Shown here one piece after another: positions 16,989-26,426 of a stretch of DNA of 64,000 nt (its first letter is position 1; each line of letters opens with the position of its first letter). The DNA lies in the NCBI RefSeq assembly GCF_023272795.1, contig NZ_CP096829.1, positions 3,844,001 through 3,908,000 on the forward strand, given 5' to 3'. Under the pieces are notes generated by a model, which saw only the letters and a program-made list of their open reading frames with translations, was not told the origin of the DNA and ran no database searches. The position numbers and the translations under genes are program-made. Origin of the DNA: Flavobacterium humidisoli (lineage in GTDB: Bacteria; Bacteroidota; Bacteroidia; Flavobacteriales; Flavobacteriaceae).

Positions 16989-17414
16989 ATGTTCAAGAAA
17001 AAAGCTATTTTCACTTTTCTGCAGGCGCAAGTTGCGGCATTTTTAGGTGGTATTACCGATTATGGCTTAATGATTTTGTTAACTGAAGTCTTCAAACTGC
17101 ATTTTACCTTTTCTATTCTAATCTCCGGAACTGTTGGCGCCATTATCAATTTCAGCATCAATAGATTTTGGGTATTTAAAAATCAATGCGGTTATAACAG
17201 CCGCATTAATAGTCAGCTTTTTAAATTCGCAGTGGTTGTATTAGGAAGCATTTCTTTAAAATCATTTGGTACGCTTATTTTGCAAAAAGCATTTCAAATC
17301 GATTATCGAATCGGAAGATTAGTAACGGATAGTTTTGTTTCTTATGGATTTAATTACCCACTGATTAAATATTGGGTTTTTAGGGCAAATGAAAAACAGA
17401 ATGTAATCGAATAG
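16989..17414 (+). CDS. GtrA-family membrane protein
   Basis: 141-aa protein with four hydrophobic helices and the GtrA signature (GGITDYGLMILLTE near the start, AIINFSINRFWVF at about 50-62, and a matching SYGFNYPLIKYWVF near the C-terminus). GtrA proteins are thought to flip or present undecaprenyl-linked sugars for glycosylation. The start lies 1 bp after the CDP-alcohol phosphotransferase stop, so translation is probably coupled. The pairing suggests a lipid or cell-envelope head-group pathway, an inference only. Confidence 0.88.
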   Translation: MFKKKAIFTFLQAQVAAFLGGITDYGLMILLTEVFKLHFTFSILISGTVGAIINFSINRFWVFKNQCGYNSRINSQLFKFAVVVLGSISLKSFGTLILQKAFQIDYRIGRLVTDSFVSYGFNYPLIKYWVFRANEKQNVIE

Positions 17415-17444
17415 AATTAATTCTGGTAATTAAAAAAAAAGCAA

Positions 17445-17820
17445 TTTAACACATAGAAACATAGGTTTTCGATTCCTAAAAAGAATATAAAAAAGAAACT
17501 AGTTTCTTCACACATAGTTCCGATCCCGAACCGTTGGGCAATGTCATTAAATTAAGCTTTTTTGAGCTATAATTTTTCTCAAACATAGGAGAATGCAAAG
17601 ATTAACCGCGATATTGTCATTTCGACGCAGGAGAAATCTTCGCAAGTAACTCCGCAACGCAAATCCAATCTTTGTCGAGTTTCTTGTGTGATCTCTCCTT
17701 CGTCGAGATGACAAACTTTGTAGAAACTAATCCTAACACATAACCAACTATGTTTGTTTTAAACAAGTGAAACGCCTTTTTTAAGCGTTCTAAATCTATG
17801 TTTCTATGTATTAAAATAAT
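17445..17820. repeat. Compound dispersed element, copy 4, with a second repeat nested inside
   Basis: Left end TTTAACACATAGAAACATAG (17445-17464) and right end CTATGTTTCTATGTATTAAA (17796-17815) are inverted copies of the same motif as at 3344, 6381 and 7909. Sub-blocks recur inside (CACACATAGTTCCGATCCCGA; AACACATAACCAACTATGTTTG; AGTGAAACGCC), so several palindromes of the family are stacked. A separate 99-bp repeat interrupts it at 17615-17713. There are no coding genes here; the open frame on the minus strand is an artefact of the repeats. Confidence 0.8.
17615..17713. repeat. 99-bp palindromic repeat nested in the compound element
   Basis: TGTCATTTCGACGCAGGAGAAATC (17615-17638) pairs with GATCTCTCCTTCGTCGAGATGACA (17690-17713): 24-bp arms with three mismatches. 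I recall this TGTCATTTCGACG...AGGAGA palindrome as a common dispersed repeat of flavobacterial intergenic regions. Its internal part (GTCGAGTTTCTTGTG) is also characteristic. MITE-like in appearance, without a coding sequence. Confidence 0.8.
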
Positions 17821-17852
17821 CACACCAAACCATTTCTTATAAATATTTTGTC

Positions 17853-18428
17853 ATGAATAAACCATTTAAATATTTTACAAAATCACTAATCGTTATAACG
17901 ATTTTAGTAAACATAATGTCTGGAAATCTAATGGCGCAGTCCAAAAATCCATCGCCATTACATTTTCCAACGCCTAAAAATGTAGATAATATGCTATTTT
18001 ACATTCAGCGGGACCCCAATATAAACACTGCTATTTATGCCTTAAATTACCAAGAAAATGGAAAAATAGATAAAGACAATCCGATAAAAGGGTATTGGAT
18101 TCGATATGCTGAGAAAGGAGAAACAAAAGATTTTAATTACATACAACGCAAGTTTGCCTACGGAATAGAAAGCAAAGTATTGAATAATGAAGAATTTGAG
18201 CTTCAATTCGTATCGTATAAAAAACTGCCTTTAACCTTGAAAAAGACGGATTTAGATCAAAAGTATCATGTTTTTGTAAGTATAAATCAGAAGAAAATAC
18301 AAGTAGAAAAAATATTTGTGCGTATTGAAGGAGGTTCTTTTTGGTTGCCCAATGTAAAGTATGCTGAAGTTACTGGAATTGAGACTTCTTCAAATAAAAC
18401 CATTACGGAGAGGATGTTATTAAAATAG
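17853..18428 (+). CDS. Secreted DUF4833 protein
   Basis: 191-aa protein with a Sec signal peptide (hydrophobic stretch, cleavage near NLMAQ) followed by the DUF4833 pattern: FPTPKNVDNMLFYIQRD, NTAIYALNY, IKGYWIRYAEKGE, YIQRKFAYG. The fold is a small beta domain; function unknown. It stands alone after the compound repeat. Periplasmic or outer-membrane-associated location follows from the signal peptide. Confidence 0.8.
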   Translation: MNKPFKYFTKSLIVITILVNIMSGNLMAQSKNPSPLHFPTPKNVDNMLFYIQRDPNINTAIYALNYQENGKIDKDNPIKGYWIRYAEKGETKDFNYIQRKFAYGIESKVLNNEEFELQFVSYKKLPLTLKKTDLDQKYHVFVSINQKKIQVEKIFVRIEGGSFWLPNVKYAEVTGIETSSNKTITERMLLK

Positions 18429-18612
18429 GACGAGAAAAAGAAATCATTAAACGAATACTCAGCCAATTAGAAAGTCTCCGAAGAGATCAACTAATTTACA
18501 TCAAATAACCATGAAATCAGGTATTGTTTTTCGTATCTACCCAGAGTAAATTTGTTTGAATCAAACGGTAGATAATTCTACATTCAACAATAACCTTGAA
18601 TTTTTACAAATC

Positions 18613-19215
18613 ATGAACATAAACAAAACACTCAGTATTGCCATACTTGTGCTTTTTACACAGCTAAGTTTCGCTCAATATTTTAAACTAACTCCCCAAG
18701 GCTTTGTGTCAAATGACGATAGCGATTTTACGGTAGTAAATGTGCCAAACGTAAAGCAAAAGGATCTGTATAAGAATGTACTAAATGCTATTAATTCGAT
18801 GTACAGTAATCCACAAAAAGGACTTAATGTAGTGGATGGTGAAAGTATTAGTTTGACGGCTTATGAAGAAAATGCTCTAACTGTAAAGCATAGCGCTGGA
18901 GGTTTTGGAAAAGGAATTTATAAATATGACTTATCTTACACGTTATCTTTTCTTTTTAAAGACGGTAAGATCAGGATTAACAGTCCTACTTTTGAATGTA
19001 GACGATGGTATGAAGGAACTTACAAACCTACAAGTGGCTGGGGAAGCAGCGGCTGGACTACTCTAAAACTTGTAAAAGGCAAGAACGATAGAGTGGCTAT
19101 TTATGATAAAGATGGAAAATTGCTTTTAGAAGATGCCTACAATGGATTAAACACTCATTTGAATTCGGTTTTAAAACAAATTATTGATAAATCTCAAAAG
19201 ATTAATAATTGGTAA
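18613..19215 (+). CDS. Secreted DUF4468 protein
   Basis: 200-aa protein. I start at the ATG of MNINKTLSIAILVLF (18613), which gives a clean signal peptide ending QLSFAQ, rather than the longer frame opening at a TTG. The mature part carries the DUF4468 opening DFTVVNVPNVKQKDLYKNVL and GESISLTAYEENALTV, a TBP-like fold found in secreted Bacteroidota proteins. Function unknown. It is followed by a 390-bp gap that contains a broken AraC gene. Confidence 0.8.
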   Translation: MNINKTLSIAILVLFTQLSFAQYFKLTPQGFVSNDDSDFTVVNVPNVKQKDLYKNVLNAINSMYSNPQKGLNVVDGESISLTAYEENALTVKHSAGGFGKGIYKYDLSYTLSFLFKDGKIRINSPTFECRRWYEGTYKPTSGWGSSGWTTLKLVKGKNDRVAIYDKDGKLLLEDAYNGLNTHLNSVLKQIIDKSQKINNW

Positions 19216-19289
19216 TAAAGATTTAAAAGGGATTTACATTCATTTCTTTCAAATTCAATTCTTTCTTTACATATTATATAATTATAAAG

Positions 19290-19580
19290 TGGCTTAGTCT
19301 ATTGATCTGATGCAGGACTTCAGTGGAGGGAACCCCGTTTGAGCAGTTATTAATGAGCAGAATTGATGCTTCTTCGAACTTTGCTAAAGTATTGCGCATA
19401 TTCAAAACCTACGAATAAGCAATTTCGTTTACGCTTAAATTGGATCTGGGAATGAGTTGTTTTGTTTTTTCAATAATATGATTATGAATGTATTGCTGCG
19501 TATTTAACCCATAATTAAGAGTAAATCCAGATGTGCAACAATTAAATCCTGGCTGTAATGATTGTCTGGTGTAAAGAGTT
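19290..19580 (-). pseudogene. AraC-type regulator remnant with internal deletion and frameshift
   Basis: The minus strand reads DLIVAHLDLLLNYG, which matches the end of the AraC sensor half, joined directly to LNTQQYIHNHIIEKTKQL, the middle of the HTH region. It then continues LSVNEIAYS, reaches a stop, and continues shifted as GFEYAQYFSKV in another frame, with a STEVLHQIN tail. The intervening first HTH helices are missing. Intact homologues in the window (8000 and 38145) show the same order. This is a decayed regulator; no functional product is expected. Confidence 0.65.
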
Positions 19581-19608
19581 AATTTTTTTTTTAGATAGTA
19601 TTACTATT

Positions 19609-21540
19609 TTAAAGACCTGTTATAATAAACTCGCTTCTGCGGTTCATTTGATGCTGTTCTTCAGAACAATTTACACCATCAGAACAATTGTTTACCAACT
19701 GAGTTTCTCCATATCCTTTGGCTGTTAAGCGACTTGCAGCAACTCCGTTTTTAACCAGCCAGTTTAAGGTAGATTTTGCTCTCTGATCAGATAATTTTAG
19801 ATTGTATTGATGTGATGCTCTGCTGTCTGTGTGAGAACGAATATCGAGTTTCATATTAGGATGCTGGTTTAAAACATCTAATATTTTTTCTAAATCAATG
19901 GCAGCCTCAGTACGGATATTGTATTTGTCTAAGTCAAAATAAATCATTTTTATGCCAAAACATTTTCCTAAATCATCTCCAACCGTAACTTTGCAGATAG
20001 ATTTATCCAATGCAATGGGCAGTTGAGTTTTTCCAGAAACTTTTCCAATTGTCACCATTTCTTCTTTTGTTTCGTATTCGGTTTTTTGAGCTCGTACCAT
20101 GTAGGTTTTACCGCATTCTACAGTAAACGCATACTCTCCGCTTGAATTGGAAATACTGGATTTTATAATTTTTTGATTTTCATATAAAGTCAATTCAGTT
20201 CCTGGCAGCACAACACCACTTTGAGAATCGGTTATTATGCCATTAAGTTCCTGCAGACATTTTAACACGCGTGTTTCTACGAATTTGTAAATATCATCAG
20301 AACCTTGTCCGCCATCTTTATTGGAGCTAAAATAACCTTGTCTGGTAATAGGATCGATACTATAAGCAAAATCATCTTTTGGAGAATTAATATCATTTCC
20401 AAGATTTTGAATATCCGTAACGCTTCCATTAGATTGAATCTGTCCTACAAAAAGATCCAAACCTCCAAGTCCGGGATGACCGTCTGAAGCAAAATAAATT
20501 TCATTTTCGGTGGTTACGTACGGAAAGGTTTCTTTTCCTTCGGTATTAATTGATGGACCAAGATTCTCAGGAGATCCAAAACTGTTATTGCCTTTTATAC
20601 TCACTTTGTAAATATCCGACTGGCCAATTGTGCCTGGCATATCAGACGCAAAATATAAGGTTTTTTCATCTGGACTAAGTGTAGGATGAGCGGTGCTGTA
20701 ATTATCGCTTGTAAAGGGGAGAGGAACAATGTTGCTGAATTTTTCGTTGTCAAAATCGGCTTTGTAAATTTTTACGAGTGTAATTTCCTTCTCATCTTTT
20801 CCTTTTTTGCCGTCTATAAAATTATTTCGTGTAAAGTAAACTGTTTTCCCATCCTTGGTAAAGACAATTGTTGATTCGTGGAAACGGCTGTTGAGGAGTG
20901 ATTTGATTTTATTTACTTTTGATGCCTCTCCGGTTGCAGGATCAATGTCGGCATTATAAATATTGGTAAAGTATTCTCCTGTCCATTTATGTTTTCTCTG
21001 GGTAAAATTTCCAGTATCTCTGGCCGAAGCAAAATAGATTTTGTTGTTATAGATAAAACTTCCGTAATCGGAATATTTAGAATTAATTCCAGCATTTTCA
21101 ATTTTATAACGTCCAGAATTGGCTTTAATCTGGTCAAGATAGTTGACATTTTCTTGGTAAAGTTTTGCTCTTGAATCGTTTTTATATTTAGTACTGAATT
21201 CATTTAAGATAGCTGTAGCTTTATCGGTCTGTCCAGCTGATTTTAGAGACTGCGCGTATCTGTAATAGTATTCGGCTTCGGGAGTTGAATTAAGAGCAAA
21301 AAGCTCTCCGTACCATTTCGCAGCAGCTTCGAATTCGGAATTAAAATAATAGGAATTACCTAATTTTTTAAACAAATCTTCAGATTTATATCCTTTATCA
21401 GCAATTCTTTCATATGTTTTTATGGCATCGATATAGGCATAATCATCGTATTTTTTATCACCCGATTTTACTTTAGACTCTTGCGCATAGCCATAAAAAA
21501 CATTTAGAATTATTAAGCAGAGAAATGTGTAATTTTTCAT
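19609..21540 (-). CDS. OmpA-family protein with TPR, PD40 and carboxypeptidase-regulatory domains (PorE-like)
   Basis: 643-aa envelope protein: signal peptide to GYAQ; TPR-type helices (about 30-130); PD40/WD40-like beta-propeller repeats (SPDEKTLYFASDMPG, ENEIYFASDGHPGLGGLDLF, QGYFSSNKDGGQGSDDIY); a carboxypeptidase-regulatory-like domain (LNGIITDSQSGVVLPGTELT); and a C-terminal OmpA domain (about 535-640) with the peptidoglycan-binding SHTDSRAS...NLKLSDQRAKS motif. The order is that of PorE, which tethers the type IX secretion machine to peptidoglycan. It follows the PorP/SprF gene by 10 bp and probably anchors the surface proteins of this locus. Confidence 0.9.
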   Translation of the reverse strand: MKNYTFLCLIILNVFYGYAQESKVKSGDKKYDDYAYIDAIKTYERIADKGYKSEDLFKKLGNSYYFNSEFEAAAKWYGELFALNSTPEAEYYYRYAQSLKSAGQTDKATAILNEFSTKYKNDSRAKLYQENVNYLDQIKANSGRYKIENAGINSKYSDYGSFIYNNKIYFASARDTGNFTQRKHKWTGEYFTNIYNADIDPATGEASKVNKIKSLLNSRFHESTIVFTKDGKTVYFTRNNFIDGKKGKDEKEITLVKIYKADFDNEKFSNIVPLPFTSDNYSTAHPTLSPDEKTLYFASDMPGTIGQSDIYKVSIKGNNSFGSPENLGPSINTEGKETFPYVTTENEIYFASDGHPGLGGLDLFVGQIQSNGSVTDIQNLGNDINSPKDDFAYSIDPITRQGYFSSNKDGGQGSDDIYKFVETRVLKCLQELNGIITDSQSGVVLPGTELTLYENQKIIKSSISNSSGEYAFTVECGKTYMVRAQKTEYETKEEMVTIGKVSGKTQLPIALDKSICKVTVGDDLGKCFGIKMIYFDLDKYNIRTEAAIDLEKILDVLNQHPNMKLDIRSHTDSRASHQYNLKLSDQRAKSTLNWLVKNGVAASRLTAKGYGETQLVNNCSDGVNCSEEQHQMNRRSEFIITGL

Positions 21541-21550
21541 AATATTTTTT

Positions 21551-22468
21551 TTAGAAGAAACGAGGAGTTGTCATTTTACCATTGTTTTTGAAGAATTCAT
21601 AACGGAGAAATATCTCGTGTGATCCTGAATTGTAATTATTAAGGTGTGTGGTTTCACGGTCGTATCCATAACCCAAATAAAGTCCGTCAGTGATTTGAAA
21701 TCCAACCATTGCGCTTAATGAGGCACTCCATCTGTATGCGACACCAACAACAAATCGGTCAATAAACATAAAATTGGCAGAAATATCGACCTGAAGCGGT
21801 GCTCCTTCTACCATTTTTGCCAGTACAGCAGGTTTGAATTTGTAATATTGATACTTATCGAGATTAAAGACGTAACCTCCCATTAAGTAGTAATTGATTT
21901 TGTCTTTATAGATGGCTACATCATTGTCATCATATCGATTGGTCTCGATGAAATTAGGAACTGAAAATCCGATGTAAGCTTTATCTGAATGCCAGTAAAC
22001 ACCAGCTCCCACATTGGGAGAAAACTTATTATCTAAATCCTGAAATTGCGGATCTCCTTGATCTTCAGGATTCAGCTTGTTAATGTCAAGATTAAAAATA
22101 TTAGCCGTTCCTTTAATACCAAAAGAAAGTTTAAAATCGGGCGATGTTTGTATGGTATAAGAAACATCTGCCGATATATTGTTCTCGTTTGTAGGACCGA
22201 TTTTATCATTAACTAAAGAAAGACCAACACCAAGTCTGCTATTATTAATTGGAGTATTAATAGAGAAACTGCTTGTTTCTGGCGCACCATCAAGGCCAAC
22301 CCACTGCGTTCGATAGAGCCCAAAAATACTCAAAACCCCACGTGATCCAGCATAAGCGGGGTTTATATTAATGGTATTATACATATACTGTGTGTATTGT
22401 GCGTCTTGCTGTGCATAGCTGGCATTGGTTATAAGCACAATGGCAAAAAGGAGTAACTTTGTTTTCAT
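21551..22468 (-). CDS. PorP/SprF family type IX secretion outer-membrane protein
   Basis: 305-aa beta-barrel with signal peptide (cleavage after SYAQ) and the conserved opening QYTQYMYNTININPAYAGSRG, SLVNDKIGPTNEN and closing YDRETTHLNNYNSGSHEIFLRY, all marks of the PorP/SprF family. In Flavobacterium johnsoniae SprF assists secretion and surface attachment of the adhesin SprB. Here it lies upstream of the OmpA/PD40 gene and just downstream of a type-B CTD secreted protein, the usual pairing of a SprF paralogue with its own substrate. Confidence 0.95.
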   Translation of the reverse strand: MKTKLLLFAIVLITNASYAQQDAQYTQYMYNTININPAYAGSRGVLSIFGLYRTQWVGLDGAPETSSFSINTPINNSRLGVGLSLVNDKIGPTNENNISADVSYTIQTSPDFKLSFGIKGTANIFNLDINKLNPEDQGDPQFQDLDNKFSPNVGAGVYWHSDKAYIGFSVPNFIETNRYDDNDVAIYKDKINYYLMGGYVFNLDKYQYYKFKPAVLAKMVEGAPLQVDISANFMFIDRFVVGVAYRWSASLSAMVGFQITDGLYLGYGYDRETTHLNNYNSGSHEIFLRYEFFKNNGKMTTPRFF

Positions 22469-22622
22469 GGTACGAATATTTATGACTACTACTTTTGCAT
22501 TGTCTTGAAATTACGTTAAATAGCGCAATTAAGATTTTTAATAGTAATCTGAATAATTATTAAAAACAAGAGCAGTTTAATAAGGGTTAAAATTTAAACT
22601 ACTTACATTTTAAATCTCAATC

Positions 22623-23867
22623 TTATTTATCATTTGTAATATATAGATAACCGGTTTTTTCGATTATTGTATTGTCTTTGTTGTATTTTAGAACATAAAA
22701 ATAGGTTCCAGCAGGCAATCCTTCACCTCTTTTTACTGTGCTTCGCCCATCAGAATATCCCTTAAACATCACATCATTTTCATTATAGGATGTGGCATCA
22801 TATACTTTTACTCCCCATCGGTTGTATATTTCTACACGGTTGTCTGGGTATTTATCAATTCCTTTTATATAAAAGCTATCATTAATACCGTCGCCATTAG
22901 GAGATACGGCATTGTAAATAATTAGATCTGAATCTGGAGTAATTGTGTTTTTTACAATCGCAATTGTAAAAAGGCCATAGCCTCCGACTTGTGTGGTAAC
23001 TAGTTTAGAATAATTGGCTCCTGTCAAGAGATTGGTCGTGACTCCGCCTTCATTTACCCATTTTTGGACAGCTTGATCCCAACGTACTATTCCTAGCTGG
23101 GTATTTGGATTTTCTTCAAAAAAAGAAGCTGGTGTTGTATTGGTGTCAAGAGTAAGACTTAGTATAATTTTTTCTGAACCTTGATCTTGAGTTAAGTTCC
23201 AATATTCAACTTCATCAATAGATATAATCGTTTCATCCTTGCTTGTGTAGGGATACTGATTTCCTGCATTTTGTAAAAAGTATTGAGTTGTGTAAATATT
23301 ATTGGCATTTGCTCCTTTATCATGATAGGATGGCCTGAAATATAACTGATCTCCAATAGGAAATTCAAAATCGAGATCACCGATATTTTCTACTTTTCCA
23401 TCTACAAAACTCAGATTACTGGCATCTGTATGAAAAGCATTTTGGTCAAAAATCATTTTTCCATTAAAAGTATCGGCGTCAATAATTCCGTTTTTAAATG
23501 TTGCATTGTTTCCAATTTCAATAGTTGTATTTAAATGAAAAGGAACTAATTCTGATGAATTCTCAAAAATAATATTCTGAAAATGTGCGATTTGTGTTCC
23601 TGAAATAAGCTGTTGCTTCGTTCCTATGAAAAAAGTTTGTCCATTACTGGCATTACTGTAAGTAACTAATCCATCATTATTAAAATTAGCATAGGCAATA
23701 AAATTACCATCAATAAGTAAATCACCTGTGGTTTTGTTATCAAAATTAAATAAGGTTGAAAACTCCGTGTTTGGAGTAATGGATAAATCTCCCGTATTGA
23801 TAGTTTGCGCAGTAATATTATTAATGAATTGTGCACATATTAGAATTTTTATTATATGTATTTTCAT
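22623..23867 (-). CDS. Secreted protein with gliding-motility (type-B) C-terminal sorting domain
   Basis: 414-aa protein with a signal peptide (NNITAQ), a beta-helix or solenoid-like N-terminal part, and a C-terminal type-B T9SS CTD (about 320-414): YNAVSPNGDGINDSFYIKGI, YPDNRVEIYNRWGVKVYD and AGTYFYVLKY, the gliding-motility-associated C-terminal domain. Such CTDs direct export through T9SS and association with a PorP/SprF partner, which is encoded next. It is the only gene in the locus with a recognisable CTD and is thus the likeliest direct substrate. Confidence 0.93.
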   Translation of the reverse strand: MKIHIIKILICAQFINNITAQTINTGDLSITPNTEFSTLFNFDNKTTGDLLIDGNFIAYANFNNDGLVTYSNASNGQTFFIGTKQQLISGTQIAHFQNIIFENSSELVPFHLNTTIEIGNNATFKNGIIDADTFNGKMIFDQNAFHTDASNLSFVDGKVENIGDLDFEFPIGDQLYFRPSYHDKGANANNIYTTQYFLQNAGNQYPYTSKDETIISIDEVEYWNLTQDQGSEKIILSLTLDTNTTPASFFEENPNTQLGIVRWDQAVQKWVNEGGVTTNLLTGANYSKLVTTQVGGYGLFTIAIVKNTITPDSDLIIYNAVSPNGDGINDSFYIKGIDKYPDNRVEIYNRWGVKVYDATSYNENDVMFKGYSDGRSTVKRGEGLPAGTYFYVLKYNKDNTIIEKTGYLYITNDK

Positions 23868-23944
23868 CGTGATCTAGCATTTAAACGTTAAATAATACAG
23901 ACCTCTCTATTATCATAAAGAGATCTGTATTCAATTTATTTTTT

Positions 23945-26350
23945 TTAAGGAAGAACATAACTAGAGTTAATATTATCCTGCACATATTTAATAGCCCACG
24001 CCACAGCATTCGCATACATGATACTATTATAGACTGTAATTCCAGAATCATATGCTTTTGACAAAGGCTGTCCAGTAGAGGCAAATTTTGCTGGCCATGT
24101 TGTAGTCGAAGTATTGGAAACTGTTCCCGCAGTCCAGCCAGAATCTCCAACATAAACATATCCTAAAGTATTATGTTTAAATGAAAATATTCTGGTTGCA
24201 TTTCCATTTTGAGTTGAGAGATTCGTTACGTTTGCAGGTAGTCCAGTAACATAATAAGAATTGTTTACATCGCTTCCTAGGTTAAATCCTGTAATGGTTC
24301 CAAACGGACCTTGTAGGATAGGATCTGAAACATTTAAAACAGGATTGGTATAAGTTGTTCCTGTACCAGAAACAACTGCTGTTGATGAACCGCAAATTGT
24401 ATTAATTAAGCTGGCAGCACCAGATGAATCGTTTTCTTGCGAATGAATCAACACACCTTTTTTATTCTGAACAAAATCATTTAAAATAGTAATTGATGCT
24501 GCGCTTGGCAGATAATTATAACCGATTACTATAATATCTATATTATTGGTATTGATTAAGTTTTTAAGTGTAGTTCCTTGATTACTTCCACCATTTATAA
24601 TTGTAATGCTTTGTACCTGAAATGTTCCCGTGGGACTGAAATTTGCTGTTGAAGCTAAAATGGCTCTTGAAGCATCTCCTGTTCCAGCAGTTCCTGGCTG
24701 ATACATTCCGTCTCCCAATCCTAATACTTTCATAGTACGGAAAACAAAAGTGACGCTTTTGTTACAAGCTGTACTTCCATTAGTACTATTGGCAGTTATT
24801 GCGTACGAAAAAGTTCCGCCTGAAATTGGCGTTCCTGTTGCTGTCAATATTACATTTTGGGATCCAGTGGCACTAAATGTTCCGCTTGCCGAAAAGCTGA
24901 TTCCGTTTACTGTATTTGTTGTAATACTATAGGCACCAACATACGTTACATTTACTGGTACAGTCATGGTATTTGCTGGTAGCATTGCTACACCTGGTGC
25001 GTAACTACCAGCTGTTGTAATTCCGGCACAATTGGTTGTGTAAGTAACAGGTTGTGGAGCTATTGTTACATTTAATCCGCAGGTTGCTACTGCGCCTGGT
25101 GTTCCAGATACTGTTAGTGCTGTTGTTCCTGAAGCTGTTGGAGTTCCAGAACCTGTTAATGTAATATTTTGCGCGCCCAAAGCAGATAAATTTACCAATC
25201 CCGATGTAAAAGAAATTCCGTTTGCAGTAGTAGTGGTAATTGTTGTTTTTCCAGTTGCTGTCACATTTATAGGTAATGTAATTGTATTGAGTGCCGTTAA
25301 AGGAACATCCTGCATATAAGTTCCATTTTGTGTTGCCGTACCGCAATCAATAGTATAAGCTACTGCTTGTACTGTAATTGGGATACCGTTACATGAAGCT
25401 GTTGCTTGTGTCGTTGCATTAGAGACAAGGTTAAAATTGTTAGTACCTGATGCATCTGGGGTGCCTGTTCCTAAAAGCTCAATGGTTTGGTTAGGTGTTA
25501 AATCTGTAAATGTCCCTGTTCCGCTAAAAGAATAGCCATTTACAGTATTGGTATTCATACTCCAAAAGCCTAAAACTGATGGACTTATACTAACCGTAAT
25601 TTTATTTGAAGATGTTAAAGGAATTCCAATATAGTAATTCCCTAATGGATTTATTACACCACAATTTATTACATAGTCAACATCTGGCTTACTAATAAAA
25701 ATATATGGAACACAAGAACTGGTTTTACCATTCAATACAATATTCACTTGATCTCCGGGATCTGGTACAACATAACCATTATTTGGGGTACCGGTGCCAG
25801 GTAAATTTAAGGTATAGGTTCCTGCTGTAGGAAAAGTTCCGCTTGATCCAAAATAATAGCCATTAGTAGTAGTAGCCGAAATTGTATAAACTCCAGGCTG
25901 TGAGACAGTGACTGGTACTGTTAAATAATTAGATGCAATAAGCATTGCACCCACAGCATAGGAACCAAAAGCTTGAACTGCACTGCATTGAGCTGTTGTA
26001 ATTTCAAATACAGCTGGAGGTAAAGTTCCACAGATACTCAACCATATATTCTGAATTTGGCTCCAATAATCAAAACATCCTGTTGTTGTATTAAATATTA
26101 ATAAACCATCTGTCAAATTAGCCACAGGTATTGCATCTCGCTGTGCCGTGGTTAGTCGGGAAGTCAGCATTCCTTTATTGTTACTCTCCAATTCGAATAT
26201 TGCTCCAGGTTTAGCTTTTTCTGGTCCGGTACTTACTGTTCCGTCTTTTATTTTAGTATTATTTACTTGCGCTTTAAGAGAATAAAGACTGAATAAAATA
26301 AAGAATACTGCACAGATATTTTTGTTGGTTTTATATAATGTTATTTTCAT
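23945..26350 (-). CDS. Large secreted Ig-like repeat protein (801 aa)
   Basis: I use the start MKITLYKTNKN (26350), which gives a signal peptide ending SLKAQ, rather than the frame 20 codons longer. After a KGMLTSRLTTAQRDAIP segment common in Bacteroidota surface proteins come about five Ig-like or SprB-like repeats of roughly 95 aa with a TVNGISFSASGTFSATGSQN pattern and paired Cys. The C-terminal 200 residues contain an amidotransferase-like alpha/beta fold (IDIIVIGYNYLPS, KGVLIHSQEND). No CTD is visible. A surface protein or adhesin of the same locus, with unknown ligand. Confidence 0.75.
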   Translation of the reverse strand: MKITLYKTNKNICAVFFILFSLYSLKAQVNNTKIKDGTVSTGPEKAKPGAIFELESNNKGMLTSRLTTAQRDAIPVANLTDGLLIFNTTTGCFDYWSQIQNIWLSICGTLPPAVFEITTAQCSAVQAFGSYAVGAMLIASNYLTVPVTVSQPGVYTISATTTNGYYFGSSGTFPTAGTYTLNLPGTGTPNNGYVVPDPGDQVNIVLNGKTSSCVPYIFISKPDVDYVINCGVINPLGNYYIGIPLTSSNKITVSISPSVLGFWSMNTNTVNGYSFSGTGTFTDLTPNQTIELLGTGTPDASGTNNFNLVSNATTQATASCNGIPITVQAVAYTIDCGTATQNGTYMQDVPLTALNTITLPINVTATGKTTITTTTANGISFTSGLVNLSALGAQNITLTGSGTPTASGTTALTVSGTPGAVATCGLNVTIAPQPVTYTTNCAGITTAGSYAPGVAMLPANTMTVPVNVTYVGAYSITTNTVNGISFSASGTFSATGSQNVILTATGTPISGGTFSYAITANSTNGSTACNKSVTFVFRTMKVLGLGDGMYQPGTAGTGDASRAILASTANFSPTGTFQVQSITIINGGSNQGTTLKNLINTNNIDIIVIGYNYLPSAASITILNDFVQNKKGVLIHSQENDSSGAASLINTICGSSTAVVSGTGTTYTNPVLNVSDPILQGPFGTITGFNLGSDVNNSYYVTGLPANVTNLSTQNGNATRIFSFKHNTLGYVYVGDSGWTAGTVSNTSTTTWPAKFASTGQPLSKAYDSGITVYNSIMYANAVAWAIKYVQDNINSSYVLP

Positions 26351-26426
26351 AATCTTAATATTTAAGTCCGTAATAATATTACTTGCCACTTCTTGCTTTA
26401 GAACTTCCAAAACATAATAACTGGCA

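Noticed and set aside
17617-17823. Open frame of 68 codons on the minus strand
   Set aside because: It lies entirely in the compound palindromic repeats and its translation follows the repeat sequence, with no coding pattern or family match.
18425-18508. Open 28-codon stretch after the DUF4833 gene (GREKEIIKRILSQLESLRRD)
   Set aside because: It looks like coding sequence but has no start codon and no family match; too little to call a pseudogene.
18556-18612. Longer N-terminus of the DUF4468 protein from a TTG start
   Set aside because: The ATG at 18613 gives an immediate, clean signal peptide; the 19 extra residues would precede it and spoil export.
22490-22497. TACTTTTG, a perfect -7 type sequence on the + strand upstream of the PorP/SprF gene
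   Set aside because: It faces away from the minus-strand gene and no + strand gene follows, so it is more likely chance or antisense.
23881-24159. 92-codon minus-strand frame overlapping the end of the 801-aa protein gene
   Set aside because: It is a shadow of the larger frame, with no start context or domain.
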